This document shows positions 1 through 8,494 of a stretch of DNA of 64,000 nt, piece by piece (the first letter of the stretch is position 1; each line of letters opens with the position of its first letter). A program made the translations under genes and the position numbers. Source of the DNA: Taibaiella helva (GTDB lineage Bacteria; Bacteroidota; Bacteroidia; Chitinophagales; Chitinophagaceae). The notes under the pieces were generated by a model. It ran no database searches and had not been told where the DNA came from. It worked only from the letters and a program-made list of their open reading frames with translations. The stretch spans positions 62,001 through 126,000 of the forward strand of contig NZ_QUZZ01000010.1 of assembly GCF_003545695.1 (NCBI RefSeq), in the 5' to 3' direction.

Positions 1-99
1 ACGGTAGAGACACATCGCTACAACCTGATGCAGAAGCTGGAGGCTAAAAACACGGCAAGCCTTATCCGCATTGCTACAGAGCTGGGCCTTCACTACTAA
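1..99 (+). CDS. LuxR-type regulator, C-terminal end only
   Basis: The reading frame is open from the first base of the window and stops at TAA 97-99, giving the last 32 residues of a protein. They read as the recognition helix and following helix of a LuxR/NarL HTH: a TVETHRYNLMQKL stretch followed by NTASLIRIATELGL. The start and any receiver domain lie outside the window. Two further NarL/LuxR response regulators follow within 2 kb, so this end belongs to a cluster of such regulators. The function of the whole protein cannot be judged from this fragment. Confidence 0.8.
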   Translation, partial: TVETHRYNLMQKLEAKNTASLIRIATELGLHY

Positions 100-131
100 C
101 GGACTTTAACCCGAATGCCCTGTCCGGCAGC

Positions 132-794
132 CTACCGGATGTGCCCCCGCATATACTGGGCTATCGCCTCGGCCTTGTTGTTTACCTGTAAGGTCTTGTA
201 CATCTTCTTGATGTGCGAGCGGATGGTTTCTACAGAAAGGAACATCTCGTTGGCGATCGCCTGATAGCTTTTCCCGTCCACCAGCTTCTGCAGTATTTCT
301 TTCTGGCGTTCGCTCAGGATCGTCGCTTTGCTGATACGCCCGCCCATCAGGTGGTTGACGATCTCGCGGGCAATTGATGGCGACATGTAGGAACCGCCCT
401 GGGCCACTACGCGTATGGCGGTAACGATCTCCTCCAGGCTGGCCTTTTTGGATAAGTAAGAGCAGGCCCCTGCGCAGAGCGCCTTCAGGATTACATCTTC
501 TTCTTCATACACCGTCAGGATCACAATGTTCAACTGCGGCATCTTCTGCAGGATAAGCGGGATAGCATCCAGCCCGGAGAGATGCGGAAGACCTATATCG
601 AGCAGGAGCACCCGTACCTGCTCTACAGGCGGCGGCGTATACCAGGGCTGGTTGAGAAACGCAACGGCGGAATCATAGACATCCTCCAGCTTCAGATCCG
701 GCTGGAGGGTGACGAATTTGGCAATAGTATCCCTGATGACTTTGGTGTCTTCAATGATGCTGACTCTTATTGGTATGATGGGTATTGGCTGCAC
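132..794 (-). CDS. NarL/LuxR-family response regulator
   Basis: Two-domain response regulator of 220 residues if the GTG at 794 is the start. The same frame continues to a TTG at 860, but those 22 extra residues precede the normal receiver start and overlap a repeated operator-like element, so I prefer the GTG. The receiver occupies about residues 10-125, with acidic pair E15/D16, phosphoacceptor D66 (LLLDIGLP), T94 and K116. A LuxR HTH follows at about 155-215 (LSERQKEILQKL, then SVETIRSHIKKMYK). It should bind DNA when phosphorylated by a histidine kinase, which is not next to it. It is divergent from the regulator at 1277, and the two share an intergenic region with repeats. The target is unknown. 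Confidence 0.85.
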   Translation of the reverse strand: MQPIPIIPIRVSIIEDTKVIRDTIAKFVTLQPDLKLEDVYDSAVAFLNQPWYTPPPVEQVRVLLLDIGLPHLSGLDAIPLILQKMPQLNIVILTVYEEEDVILKALCAGACSYLSKKASLEEIVTAIRVVAQGGSYMSPSIAREIVNHLMGGRISKATILSERQKEILQKLVDGKSYQAIANEMFLSVETIRSHIKKMYKTLQVNNKAEAIAQYMRGHIR

Positions 795-861
795 TGAACT
801 CTTTTTGTAAAAATAAACAGCTTTTCCAGGAATAAGCCGTTTCAGGAGTTTAGTTTGCAAA

Positions 862-879
862 TTTCACCCTTTAGGGTTA
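862..879. repeat. Operator-like repeat, copy 1
   Basis: TTTCACCCTTTAGGGTTA. The core ACCCTTTAGGGT is near-palindromic. The same 18-bp pattern (TTTCACCCTTTNGGGTTA) recurs at 941 and 1063, all in the region between two divergent response regulators. A DNA-binding site is inferred. Confidence 0.7.
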
Positions 880-940
880 GCGTAAAATAGGTGTATCTCC
901 GGCCTCCCGCCACCGTTAAAGTGTACAAATTGTTGGCAAT

Positions 941-1001
941 TTTCACCCTTTTGGGTTATTGGCATCCATGCAAACTTCCTTCAATTTTGCGCTATTGACA
1001 A
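941..1001. repeat. Composite operator-like repeat, copy 2
   Basis: This is a 61-bp unit: TTTCACCCTTTTGGGTTA (941-958), 27 bp of poorly conserved sequence, then TTTGCGCTATTGACAA (986-1001). The unit recurs at 1063-1123 with identical internal spacing and a 122-bp start-to-start distance. Conservation of both ends, but not the middle, suggests two protein-contact regions, for example an operator plus a promoter element. Confidence 0.65.
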
Positions 1002-1062
1002 TTGTAAGAATGGTAGGAAACCTTTTATCCCTGGAGAATAATTAACGGACCTGTAAGGCCAA

Positions 1063-1123
1063 TTTCACCCTTTGGGGTTATAGGCGGAGAATCGGACTTG
1101 CTGGAAATTTGCCCTATTGGCAA
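1063..1123. repeat. Composite operator-like repeat, copy 3
   Basis: TTTCACCCTTTGGGGTTA (1063-1080), 27 bp, then TTTGCCCTATTGGCAA (1108-1123). It has the same architecture as 941-1001. It is the copy nearest the regulator that starts at 1277, leaving about 150 bp of further upstream sequence in which I see nothing specific. Confidence 0.65.
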
Positions 1124-1276
1124 CAAAGTTATTGCTCTGCTACTTGCTTAAACCTGTAGCCAGACTAAGGAAAGCACCATTCCAATCCATCGCCGTGCAT
1201 TTCTATTGGTTGTTGTTGACCACAATTTCCGGATGCCGGTAATAGCATTACCAGGTTTAGTTTTATCAGCTCAATT

Positions 1277-1930
1277 ATGTCAGAAACCGTGTTGTCTTCC
1301 GGGCCATGCCCCGAAGTGATGATTGCAGATCATAGCCCTATTGTGCGTTATGGGATCAAATCCCTACTGAAGCAGCATTTCCCCGGAACTAAGGTCAGAG
1401 AAGCAGAATCGGGGCGACAGGTTATGGGGCACTACCATGAAAATACGGGCGGCGGCATTCTTGTTATTGATCCCAATCTGCCCGATGCTGACCCACAAAC
1501 GCTCATTCAGGGCATCCTGCTCCGAAAGCCGGACCTGCCGATCTTGGTGCTGAGCATCAGCAAAGAGGAGCTGTTTGGTCCGCTGTACCTGAAGATAGGC
1601 GCAAAGGGGTTTCTGAATAAACGTTGCCCCGAACAGGAAATCGTGCAGGCTGTAGGAATGCTGGTACAGGGGAAGCGTTATATCCGGATGGAAATGCAGG
1701 AATTGTATCTGGACTGCAGCCGCTGGTCAAGTCCCTATGAACGGCTAACCCGCAGGGAAAGGGAAGTGCTGAAATACCTGGTACAAGGAGAATCCGTCAC
1801 CAGCATCAGCCGGCGAACCAATAATTCCACGAATACGGTCTCGACACATAAATCCAATATTTTCAAGAAGCTGCGCCTCGGCAACCTGATCGAGCTCAAA
1901 TTGCTGGTCGACAGCCATCCGATAGATTAG
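1277..1930 (+). CDS. NarL/LuxR-family response regulator with altered acidic pocket
   Basis: 217 residues: receiver at about 12-135 and LuxR HTH at about 150-212 (LTRREREVLKYLVQGE, then NTVSTHKSNIFKKL). D65 (LVIDPNLP) is the likely phosphoacceptor, and the conserved S and K of the receiver are present. In NarL proteins the N-terminal pocket usually reads ADDHP. Here it reads A-D-H-S-P (D18 kept, the second acidic residue replaced by H19), which may change Mg binding or phosphorylation. It is divergent from the regulator at 132-794 across repeats that either protein might bind. The next gene starts 44 bp downstream. No partner kinase is adjacent. Confidence 0.85.
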   Translation: MSETVLSSGPCPEVMIADHSPIVRYGIKSLLKQHFPGTKVREAESGRQVMGHYHENTGGGILVIDPNLPDADPQTLIQGILLRKPDLPILVLSISKEELFGPLYLKIGAKGFLNKRCPEQEIVQAVGMLVQGKRYIRMEMQELYLDCSRWSSPYERLTRREREVLKYLVQGESVTSISRRTNNSTNTVSTHKSNIFKKLRLGNLIELKLLVDSHPID

Positions 1931-1974
1931 GACAGCCATCCCGTAGATTAACCTGTTATTTAATTCATGTTTAT

Positions 1975-2181
1975 ATGCAAGTTTTTATGGACCAGAACAA
2001 TCACAAATACTATGATGCCGTAAGGGCTTTAGCGGTAAAAGCTACAGCAAAGTATTTCCAGGTAACGGAAAGTTACGTGCGCATCTGTTTAAAGAACACT
2101 CCCCGCTCGGAAAGGAGCAAAAATATCCGCAGGTATTGCGAGGAAAAATACGGCGATCTGCAAAGGGTCCTGGAACAATGA
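1975..2181 (+). CDS. Small HTH-like protein of unknown function
   Basis: 68 residues, basic, predicted mostly helical. The middle (ATAKYFQVTESYVRICLKN) looks like a helix-turn-helix, and the C-terminus is charged (RSKNIRRYCEEKYGDLQRVLEQ). An alternative start is the ATG at 1987, four codons in. It lies 44 bp after the response regulator in the same direction and before a strong terminator at 2242, so the two may be cotranscribed. I do not recognise the family; a DNA-binding accessory protein is only a guess. Confidence 0.6.
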   Translation: MQVFMDQNNHKYYDAVRALAVKATAKYFQVTESYVRICLKNTPRSERSKNIRRYCEEKYGDLQRVLEQ

Positions 2182-2241
2182 CCGGTGGCAAGCTATGTGC
2201 ACCCCCGGTTTCCGGTAAAATAAAATACAGCAGATTTACTC

Positions 2242-2269
2242 AAAAAGCTGACCGCCGGTCAGCTTTTTT
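2242..2269 (+). terminator. Rho-independent terminator
   Basis: Near-perfect hairpin: AAAAAGCTGACCG at 2242-2254 pairs with CCGGTCAGCTTTTTT, closing a long GC-rich stem with a T-run. It would end transcription of the regulator/small-protein unit. The rest of 2182-2525 shows no other convincing feature. Confidence 0.85.
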
Positions 2270-2525
2270 CGCGTGTGTCCATTTTAATTGCCAGCGCTTC
2301 TTTTGCACAGACCGTAACCCGTAAACCGGGATTTTTAGCACAATCGGATAAGGTTTGCGCATGATCCGCACAATCCTCACTTTTTGGCCTTCGCCAGGCG
2401 GCAGTTAAGTGTATCGGAGAAAAAAATTTCCAGCATGGTTACGACAAGGCCTCGTGCTGCGGAAGTTTGAGATACTGAAACAGTTCAAGCTTGCTGATAA
2501 AATAAGGGTGTCTGCTAGCCACATG

Positions 2526-3413
2526 CTACTGCACCCTGCTGGTATCGGCTTCATGGCCGGGGCGGCAATAATCTTTTACCAGCGCATAATCCAGCATCTG
2601 CTTCAGCAGCTTGGTCCATAGCTCATCGGGGCGCTTGTATTTGGCAGGAACCTCGAGCGGCTCGTCAAACAGGGCATACAGCATAGCGCAGGATTGCCTG
2701 GCCTGGTCCTGGTTGAAAAAAGTATTTTTCCAGTAGGGAGCGATCTGGTCGAAGTTGATGGTGGCAATGCCGTTTTGGCCGTAGAGCAGCGGGGAAGGGG
2801 AGTAGGGATAACCGTATTGCTCCGGCTGCTGCCGGTCCTGCTCCCGGAACAGGGCATACATATGTTTCAGGTAATTGATGGTACGGAACTGTATCTCCCG
2901 GCAGCTTTCCGGTACCGGTGGCCGTATGCGCCAGTGGTTGAGGTTATAGCTGTAAGGATCGAGCGAATCGGGATATTGTACCGGGCTGCGGAGCAGCTTT
3001 ACTGAACGGGCCAGCGTTGATCCTACCTGGTCAAAGGCAGGACTGTTCCTGCCTGCCGCCTGCTCTACCTGGGAAGGCAGCGTATAGAAAACCACGAGGT
3101 GCTGTTCGTCATGAGCCTTAATGCTCATGCTGAATGAAGCGCCATAGTAGGCTTGAGGCCGCTTGCTGCTGAAAAGGATCGTATTGCTGTCAACCGGATC
3201 TTTTTTCCAATAGCCATAATCGAAATAGTCGGGAATGAAAAGGGTATAACGATCGTCTTTGCCCAGGTTGAGAAAAGAACGGGGATAGCCGGTGCCGGAA
3301 GATTCGCCTTCCTCGCAGAACAGCCACAGGCCTTCAAGAGGTGTTGTTTTTTTGCTGCCGCAGGACAGGAGCAGCAGGCCGAGGAAGGCCAGCAGGCTCA
3401 ACCGGGTTTTCAT
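2526..3413 (-). CDS. Uncharacterised lipoprotein
   Basis: 295 residues from the ATG at 3413. An in-frame ATG exists at 3464, but the signal peptide begins at MKTRLSLLAFLGLLLLSC, so 3413 fits. The lipobox LLLSC places Cys18 as the lipidated residue, giving export and membrane anchoring. The mature part contains repeated aromatic and proline-rich segments (FCEEGESS, YGYPYSPSPLLYGQNG) and no motif I recognise. It lies downstream of purB on the same strand, but a terminator (3467-3492) separates them, so it is probably transcribed on its own. Function unknown. Confidence 0.75.
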   Translation of the reverse strand: MKTRLSLLAFLGLLLLSCGSKKTTPLEGLWLFCEEGESSGTGYPRSFLNLGKDDRYTLFIPDYFDYGYWKKDPVDSNTILFSSKRPQAYYGASFSMSIKAHDEQHLVVFYTLPSQVEQAAGRNSPAFDQVGSTLARSVKLLRSPVQYPDSLDPYSYNLNHWRIRPPVPESCREIQFRTINYLKHMYALFREQDRQQPEQYGYPYSPSPLLYGQNGIATINFDQIAPYWKNTFFNQDQARQSCAMLYALFDEPLEVPAKYKRPDELWTKLLKQMLDYALVKDYCRPGHEADTSRVQ

Positions 3414-3466
3414 AGGATAAAAGGATTGATTAAGGTTCGCAAAAATATAAAAAGGAGATAACATAA

Positions 3467-3492
3467 AAATGCCGGCGCTGAAGCCGGCATTT
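3467..3492 (-). terminator. Terminator of purB
   Basis: Read on the minus strand, AAATGCCGGC pairs with GCCGGCATTT around a 6-nt loop, followed by a T-rich stretch. It lies 24 bp past the purB stop codon. Confidence 0.75.
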
Positions 3493-3515
3493 ACTCGAGG
3501 TATCTTTGGTTCTTA

Positions 3516-4865
3516 TTAGTATTCGGGATTAATGCCGGTATAATTCTGCGGTGTAATGGCCAGCAGCTCTTTTTTAACCTTGGCCGTTACATCCAGCGTC
3601 TCGATAAAGGCCTGCATGGTCTTTTTCGTAATGGCCTGCTGGCCGCGGGTCAGGTCTTTGAGTGCTTCGTAAGGTTTGGGGAATTGTTCGCGGCGAAGTA
3701 CGGTCTGGATGGCTTCGGCCACCACTGCCCAGTTGTTCTCAAGGTCCTCGTCCAGCTTAGCCTCATTGAGCACCAGTTTGCCCAGTCCTTTTTCAATAGA
3801 CCGGAGCGCCAGCAGGGAGTGGCCTACCGGTACACCGATATTGCGCAGTACCGTTGAGTCGGTAAGGTCGCGCTGCAGGCGGCTGACGGGCAGCTTCGCC
3901 GAAAGGTGCTCGTATAACGCATTGGCGAGGCCCAGGTTCCCTTCCGCATTTTCAAAGTCGATAGGATTGACCTTATGCGGCATAGCGCTGGAACCCACTT
4001 CGCCCTTTTTTGTCTTTTGCTTGAAATAGTCTGCCGACACATAAGTCCATATATCGCGGCAGAGGTCGACGAGGATCGTATTGATCCGCTTGAGCGCGTC
4101 AAAATGTGCCGCCAGGTTGTCGTAATGTTCGATCTGTGTGGTGAACTGCATCCTTTGCAGGCCCAGCGTTTCATTGACGAACCGGTTACCGAAGGTAATC
4201 CAGTCCTTTTTGCCGAAGGCTACATGATGTGCGTTGAAATTGCCGGTAGCGCCGCCGAATTTGGCTGCGTAGGGCACAAAGGAGAATAGCTCCACCTGGT
4301 TTTGCAGGCGTTCTACAAAGACCATAATCTCCTTACCGAGTGTTGTAGGAGAAGCAGCCTGGCCGTGGGTACGGGCCAGCATCGGGATCTTGCTCCAGCT
4401 CCTGGCCATCTTGTGCAGGGCAGAGATAATATTGAGCAGCGCGGGCATGTACACTTCTTCCAGCGCTTCTTTCCAGAGCAGCGGTATAGCAGTATTGTTG
4501 ACGTCCTGTGAAGTAAGGCCGAAGTGTACCCATTCGGCACAGGCCTCGCCACCCATCGCCAGCAGCTGTTCTTTGATGAAGTATTCGACGGCCTTAACGT
4601 CGTGGTTGGTTACCCTTTCCGTATCCTTTACCTGTTGCGCCTGCTCTTCCGTCAGGTTTTCATAGAGGGCGCGCAGCCGGGCAGGCTTTACTTTGGCGGG
4701 CAGCTTAAAAATACCGGCTTCAGCCAGCGCAAGAAAATACTCGACTTCCACGCGGATGCGGTACCGGATAAGACCGAATTCGGAGAAATAAGGCGCCAGC
4801 TCTTCCAGCTGCTTGCGGTAGCGGCCATCCACAGGGCTGATGGCGGAAAGGGGTGTCAAATTCAT
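3516..4865 (-). CDS. purB: Adenylosuccinate lyase
   Basis: 449 residues, the normal length for the short bacterial PurB. The fumarase/aspartase superfamily signature is clear (SSAMPHKVNPIDFENAEGN), as are the TSQDVNNTA and RTHGQAASPTTLGKE motifs that carry catalytic and binding residues. It cleaves SAICAR to AICAR and adenylosuccinate to AMP, both releasing fumarate, in cytoplasmic purine synthesis. It starts MNLTPLSAISPVDGRY, typical of the family. It is divergent from the DUF5686-type gene at 5199, and the shared region contains paired direct repeats. Confidence 0.97.
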   Translation of the reverse strand: MNLTPLSAISPVDGRYRKQLEELAPYFSEFGLIRYRIRVEVEYFLALAEAGIFKLPAKVKPARLRALYENLTEEQAQQVKDTERVTNHDVKAVEYFIKEQLLAMGGEACAEWVHFGLTSQDVNNTAIPLLWKEALEEVYMPALLNIISALHKMARSWSKIPMLARTHGQAASPTTLGKEIMVFVERLQNQVELFSFVPYAAKFGGATGNFNAHHVAFGKKDWITFGNRFVNETLGLQRMQFTTQIEHYDNLAAHFDALKRINTILVDLCRDIWTYVSADYFKQKTKKGEVGSSAMPHKVNPIDFENAEGNLGLANALYEHLSAKLPVSRLQRDLTDSTVLRNIGVPVGHSLLALRSIEKGLGKLVLNEAKLDEDLENNWAVVAEAIQTVLRREQFPKPYEALKDLTRGQQAITKKTMQAFIETLDVTAKVKKELLAITPQNYTGINPEY

Positions 4866-4950
4866 GGGTGCAAAAGTAAGTAATCCCGTTCAGAAGCCCC
4901 GCTGGTATGGGAAAATTCCACCGGGAAAGGCCGGGACGCGCTCTTGGTGC

Positions 4951-4988
4951 ATTTCTTAGACAAAAGACCTGATTTCTTCGACAAAAGA
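4951..4988. promoter_or_regulatory. Paired 17-bp direct repeats, 21 bp apart
   Basis: ATTTCTTAGACAAAAGA (4951-4967) and ATTTCTTCGACAAAAGA (4972-4988) differ at one base and start exactly 21 bp apart, which is two helical turns. They lie between divergent purB and the gene at 5199. Direct repeats with this period are the usual architecture of LytTR-type regulator sites (established for that family). Assignment to LytTR here is inference. Confidence 0.6.
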
Positions 4989-5000
4989 AAAGAAACAGCG

Positions 5001-5028
5001 TTGGTCGCCCCGCCGGCCGTATTGGTCG
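5001..5028. promoter_or_regulatory. Second 21-bp-spaced repeat pair
   Basis: TTGGTCG occurs at 5001-5007 and again at 5022-5028, also exactly 21 bp apart and 50 bp from the first pair. The repeated spacing in one intergenic region suggests the same kind of protein binds both pairs. The repeat is short, so chance is possible. Confidence 0.4.
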
Positions 5029-5198
5029 AATGGTATTGGAGGAAACCTTTTGCCGGGAGTATGTTTGCATAGGGAAATAAAAAAGGTTTATGCTGTAACC
5101 TTTGCCGCGCTGAACCGATTAAGCAACAAATTTTACCGAAATAGAGAATCTGCACTATCTTAACCCGCTGAATAAAAGGCCGAACAAACCTGCATACC

Positions 5199-7730
5199 AT
5201 GATTAAGAAACAAATGACCGCTACACTGCTCCTGCTCCTGACCGGCAATATCCTGTTTGCCGCAGTGATCAAAGGGCGCGTTACCGATGAAAACGGCGAA
5301 GGGCTGGCTTTCGCTACGGTACTGGAAAAAGGGACCACGAATGGTACATCGGCCAATGGCGATGGCTATTATACCCTGGAGCTCTCCGATGGCGCCCATA
5401 ATATTACGGCGCAGTACATCGGTTACCAGCCGCAGACCCGGCAGGTCAATACTGCATCGGTCAAGGAAGTCAACTTTAAGCTGAACCCGCAGACCCTTGA
5501 GGTAAGAGAAGTAACAGTAAAGGCCAATGGTGAAGACCCCGCCTATCCGATCATGCGTAAGGTGATTGAGAAAAGAAAGTATCACGCCGACCTGATCAGG
5601 ACCTTTGAAACAGATGTGTACCTGAAAGGCGTATTGCGCATGCGCAGTACACCCAAAAAGCTTTTGGGCATCAAGCTGAGCGAGGAAGACTACAAAGAGA
5701 TGAATGAAGGCGCCGGCCTCGATTCTGCCGGTAAAGGCGTGCTGTACCTGCTGGAGCAATATACACAGTACACGTATAAAGCACCATCAAAAGAATATAA
5801 CAGGGTCGTATCGATACGCCAGAGTGGCGATCCGCAGGGTGTGGGCTTTGCCACCATGCCGCCGATTACCAATATTTACGACAACAATGTCCCGATCATG
5901 CAAGGGCTGAACAAGCGGGGCTTTATATCTCCCGCCAACAGCAATGCCTTCCTGTATTATAAATATAAGTTCCTGGGCAGCTACTTGGACGGCGACCGCA
6001 TGATCAATAAGATACAGGTGATCCCCAAACGCAAGTTTGAACCGGTATTCAGCGGCTATGTATATGTCGTGGATGACGAATGGGTATTCCAGAGCGTCGA
6101 TCTCAGGCTAACTAAAGAGGCGCAGATGGACCTGCTCGATACCCTGAAGCTGGAGCAGACCTATATACCGATAGCCAAAGATCTGTGGATCATCCAGAGC
6201 CAGGTGATCTACCCGGTGCTGAGCCTGATGGGCTTTGAGGCAGCGGGTAATTTCGTGACCAGCTACAAGAACCAAAAGGTAAACCAGCCGGTCGACGAGC
6301 GACGCTTTGCCGGCAGGGTCATCTCTTCCTATGATACTGCAGCCAACGACCGTTCCATTGCTTATTGGGATACCATAAGGCCCATTCCCCTGGAAGCAGA
6401 CGAGGTCAGGGATTTCAAAGTGAAGGATAGTCTGTATACTTTCCAGAAAACAAAAGCCGATTCGCTGAATAAGATCCCCCATACCAACCTCGGTGTATCC
6501 GCTTTCCTGTATGGCGGCCCTTCCATTCGCCGGGGAAAGGATACCTGGACCATGCAGCCATTGATCAGCGCTATCAGCTATAATACCGTGGAAGGCCTTA
6601 ATGCCACATTGGACCTCGCCTGGACGCATCGCTTCAATAAGGACAAGACACTGACCACAGAGCTCCTTAACCGCTACGGCTTCAGCAATAAGCATTACAA
6701 CGCCCTGCTAAAGATGAACTATACTGTAAGTGATCCGAAATGGCGCGGGCGCTCCTGGCGTTTTCGCCTGGAAGGAGGGCAATACATCTACCAGCTCAAC
6801 AACGACAATCCCATTACGCCCTTCATCAACATGTCCTATACCCTGTTCGGCGGCGACAATTATATGAAGATTTATGAAAGCCGCCTGGGCAAGCTGAGCG
6901 TGTACCGCAACTGGGGCAATGGATTCAAAGCCTCGCTGGGCGCTTCCTATGAGCAAAGAATGCCGCTGGAAAATACTGCTGATTATACTTTCGGCGATAG
7001 TAAAAAGAAGAACCTCACGCCCAACCAGCCGGCTACTTTACCTTTGTTCGAAGAGCACAAGGCAGCTATTGTAACGGCATCAGTCAGTTACCAGCCTGGC
7101 TGGAGCTATATACAATATCCCAAGTATAAATCTCCCGTAGGCAGCAATGCGCCGGTGTTCACCGCCCGTTATACCAAAGGCATTCCTAACCTGTTCGACA
7201 GCAAAAGCGACTTCGATAAGTGGAGTGTCGAAATGGAGCACAGCCTCAACCTGCGCCTGCTGGGTACCGTTAATTACCGCCTGGTCGGCGGTGGCTTTTT
7301 CAACGACAACTATGTGGGTATCCCCGATATGAAACACCTGTTCGGCAACCAGACTTTCCTGGCTAATCCTTATCTCAACAGCTTCCAGCTGGCGCCCTAT
7401 TACCGGTTCAGCAATACCGCCGATCTTTACGGGCAGGGACACCTGGAATGGCACCTCAACGGCTGGCTCACCAACAAGATCCCCTTGTTCCGCCGGTTGA
7501 ACTGGCACCTGGTGGGCGGTTCCAATGTGCTGTATATCGACCAGGATAACTATTATGCAGAGGTCTTTGCCGGCCTGGAAAATATCGGGTTCAAGATGTT
7601 CCGCTTCGGTCGTGTAGACCTGGTGGCCGGCTATGAGAGCGGCCGTGGAAAACCTTCCGTTGGTGTCAGGATAGGCCTGGGCGAAGTGCTCTGGCAGATA
7701 TTGGGTATCAGCAACGGAAGAGGAGAATAA
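5199..7730 (+). CDS. DUF5686-type outer-membrane protein with carboxypeptidase-like regulatory domain
   Basis: 843 residues. The signal peptide (MIKKQMTATLLLLLTGNILFAA) is followed by a CarboxypepD_reg-like beta-sandwich at about 24-110 (IKGRVTDENGEGLAFATVLEKGTTNGTSANG). The long remainder resembles DUF5686: an N-terminal soluble part, then many amphipathic beta-strands ending at residue 843 (GVRIGLGEVLWQIL), predicted to form an outer-membrane barrel. This architecture is common in Bacteroidota next to TonB-linked systems, but no substrate is known. It is a single gene followed by a hairpin terminator, preceded by the paired repeats at 4951-5028 that probably control it or purB. Confidence 0.85.
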   Translation: MIKKQMTATLLLLLTGNILFAAVIKGRVTDENGEGLAFATVLEKGTTNGTSANGDGYYTLELSDGAHNITAQYIGYQPQTRQVNTASVKEVNFKLNPQTLEVREVTVKANGEDPAYPIMRKVIEKRKYHADLIRTFETDVYLKGVLRMRSTPKKLLGIKLSEEDYKEMNEGAGLDSAGKGVLYLLEQYTQYTYKAPSKEYNRVVSIRQSGDPQGVGFATMPPITNIYDNNVPIMQGLNKRGFISPANSNAFLYYKYKFLGSYLDGDRMINKIQVIPKRKFEPVFSGYVYVVDDEWVFQSVDLRLTKEAQMDLLDTLKLEQTYIPIAKDLWIIQSQVIYPVLSLMGFEAAGNFVTSYKNQKVNQPVDERRFAGRVISSYDTAANDRSIAYWDTIRPIPLEADEVRDFKVKDSLYTFQKTKADSLNKIPHTNLGVSAFLYGGPSIRRGKDTWTMQPLISAISYNTVEGLNATLDLAWTHRFNKDKTLTTELLNRYGFSNKHYNALLKMNYTVSDPKWRGRSWRFRLEGGQYIYQLNNDNPITPFINMSYTLFGGDNYMKIYESRLGKLSVYRNWGNGFKASLGASYEQRMPLENTADYTFGDSKKKNLTPNQPATLPLFEEHKAAIVTASVSYQPGWSYIQYPKYKSPVGSNAPVFTARYTKGIPNLFDSKSDFDKWSVEMEHSLNLRLLGTVNYRLVGGGFFNDNYVGIPDMKHLFGNQTFLANPYLNSFQLAPYYRFSNTADLYGQGHLEWHLNGWLTNKIPLFRRLNWHLVGGSNVLYIDQDNYYAEVFAGLENIGFKMFRFGRVDLVAGYESGRGKPSVGVRIGLGEVLWQILGISNGRGE

Positions 7731-7751
7731 AAAGAGATCATTAAAGGAAAC

Positions 7752-7784
7752 GCGACCGTAATCCACCATGAGGGTTACGGTCGC
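7752..7784. terminator. Hairpin terminator between convergent genes
   Basis: GCGACCGTAA (7752-7761) pairs perfectly with TTACGGTCGC (7775-7784). It sits between the ends of the convergent genes 5199-7730 and 7805-8074, so it may serve both. The T-tract is weak on either side. Confidence 0.65.
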
Positions 7785-7804
7785 TTTATATTAAAGACTT
7801 ATAG

Positions 7805-8074
7805 TTATAAAGGTTTTTGCTGCTCTGCTTCCCATTCTTCTGCCGAAAAATAGACTGTGTAGTGGCTGTCCATATCCAGCTTGTCGAGGATGTCGGGGGG
7901 ATTAGCATCACCGGAAAAGTGTATGAAATATTTATAGATCTGCTGCTCACTGTCGGTCACTTCCTGCAGGCCGCTATGGTGCAGCCGGTCCAGCTCTTCT
8001 TTCGTAATACCCAACAGGCGTGCCAGGTGCTGCTGCTCCTGTTCGCTCCAATGCCGCAATGCTTGTTCGTTCAT
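7805..8074 (-). CDS. Small hypothetical protein
   Basis: 89 residues, acidic and glutamine-rich, soluble. It reads MNEQALRHWSEQEQQHLARL, then LGITKEELDRL, then a more ordered C-terminus (YKYFIHFSGDANPPDILDKLD, SHYTVYFSAEEWEAEQQ). No signal peptide, membrane segment or recognised motif. It appears to be a monocistronic gene. Codon use matches its neighbours, so it is probably real, but no function can be given. Confidence 0.6.
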   Translation of the reverse strand: MNEQALRHWSEQEQQHLARLLGITKEELDRLHHSGLQEVTDSEQQIYKYFIHFSGDANPPDILDKLDMDSHYTVYFSAEEWEAEQQKPL

Positions 8075-8300
8075 AAAAAGATCATTCTTGTTCCTGCTAT
8101 AAACAGCCTGCTATCGAAATTGTTGCTCTTCAGGAGGCAAGGGGATAGATATCAGATACTGGATGTTAGATACCTGGAAGGACTGGCAGCAGGGAAAATG
8201 GTATGGGTGGTATGGTGACAACTTATTTTCAATAGTATCCGGGATCACTGCCATAGGGCTGTCAGTCGGTGGTTTTAGTTTTGCTTCCTAAACCCGGAAT

Positions 8301-8483
8301 ATGAGACCATTCTATCGTGTGCTGAGCTATGTCGTCATGATCCTGCAATCGCTGATCATCCTGGTATTGCTGTGCCGGCATTCCCCGGCGCGCCCTGGAA
8401 GAGAAGCCGATAAAGTAAAAGCGGCGGGCAATAACATCGCGAAAACAACTTTTCGTTGGGATTCTTGTTGGCACAATAATTAA
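8301..8483 (+). CDS. Possible small membrane peptide
   Basis: 60 residues with one hydrophobic segment near the N-terminus (VLSYVVMILQSLIILVLLC) followed by a basic, unstructured tail. It ends 11 bp before the SDR gene at 8495, so it could be a translated leader or small membrane protein of that unit. There is no homology signal I can recognise, and the gap 8075-8494 otherwise looks non-coding, so this may be a chance frame. Confidence 0.25.
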   Translation: MRPFYRVLSYVVMILQSLIILVLLCRHSPARPGREADKVKAAGNNIAKTTFRWDSCWHNN

Positions 8484-8494
8484 AACCACATACA

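Noticed and set aside
2318-2330. Small hairpin CCCG/CGGG with a following T-run
   Set aside because: Four-pair stem, too weak to call a terminator; no gene ends just before it.
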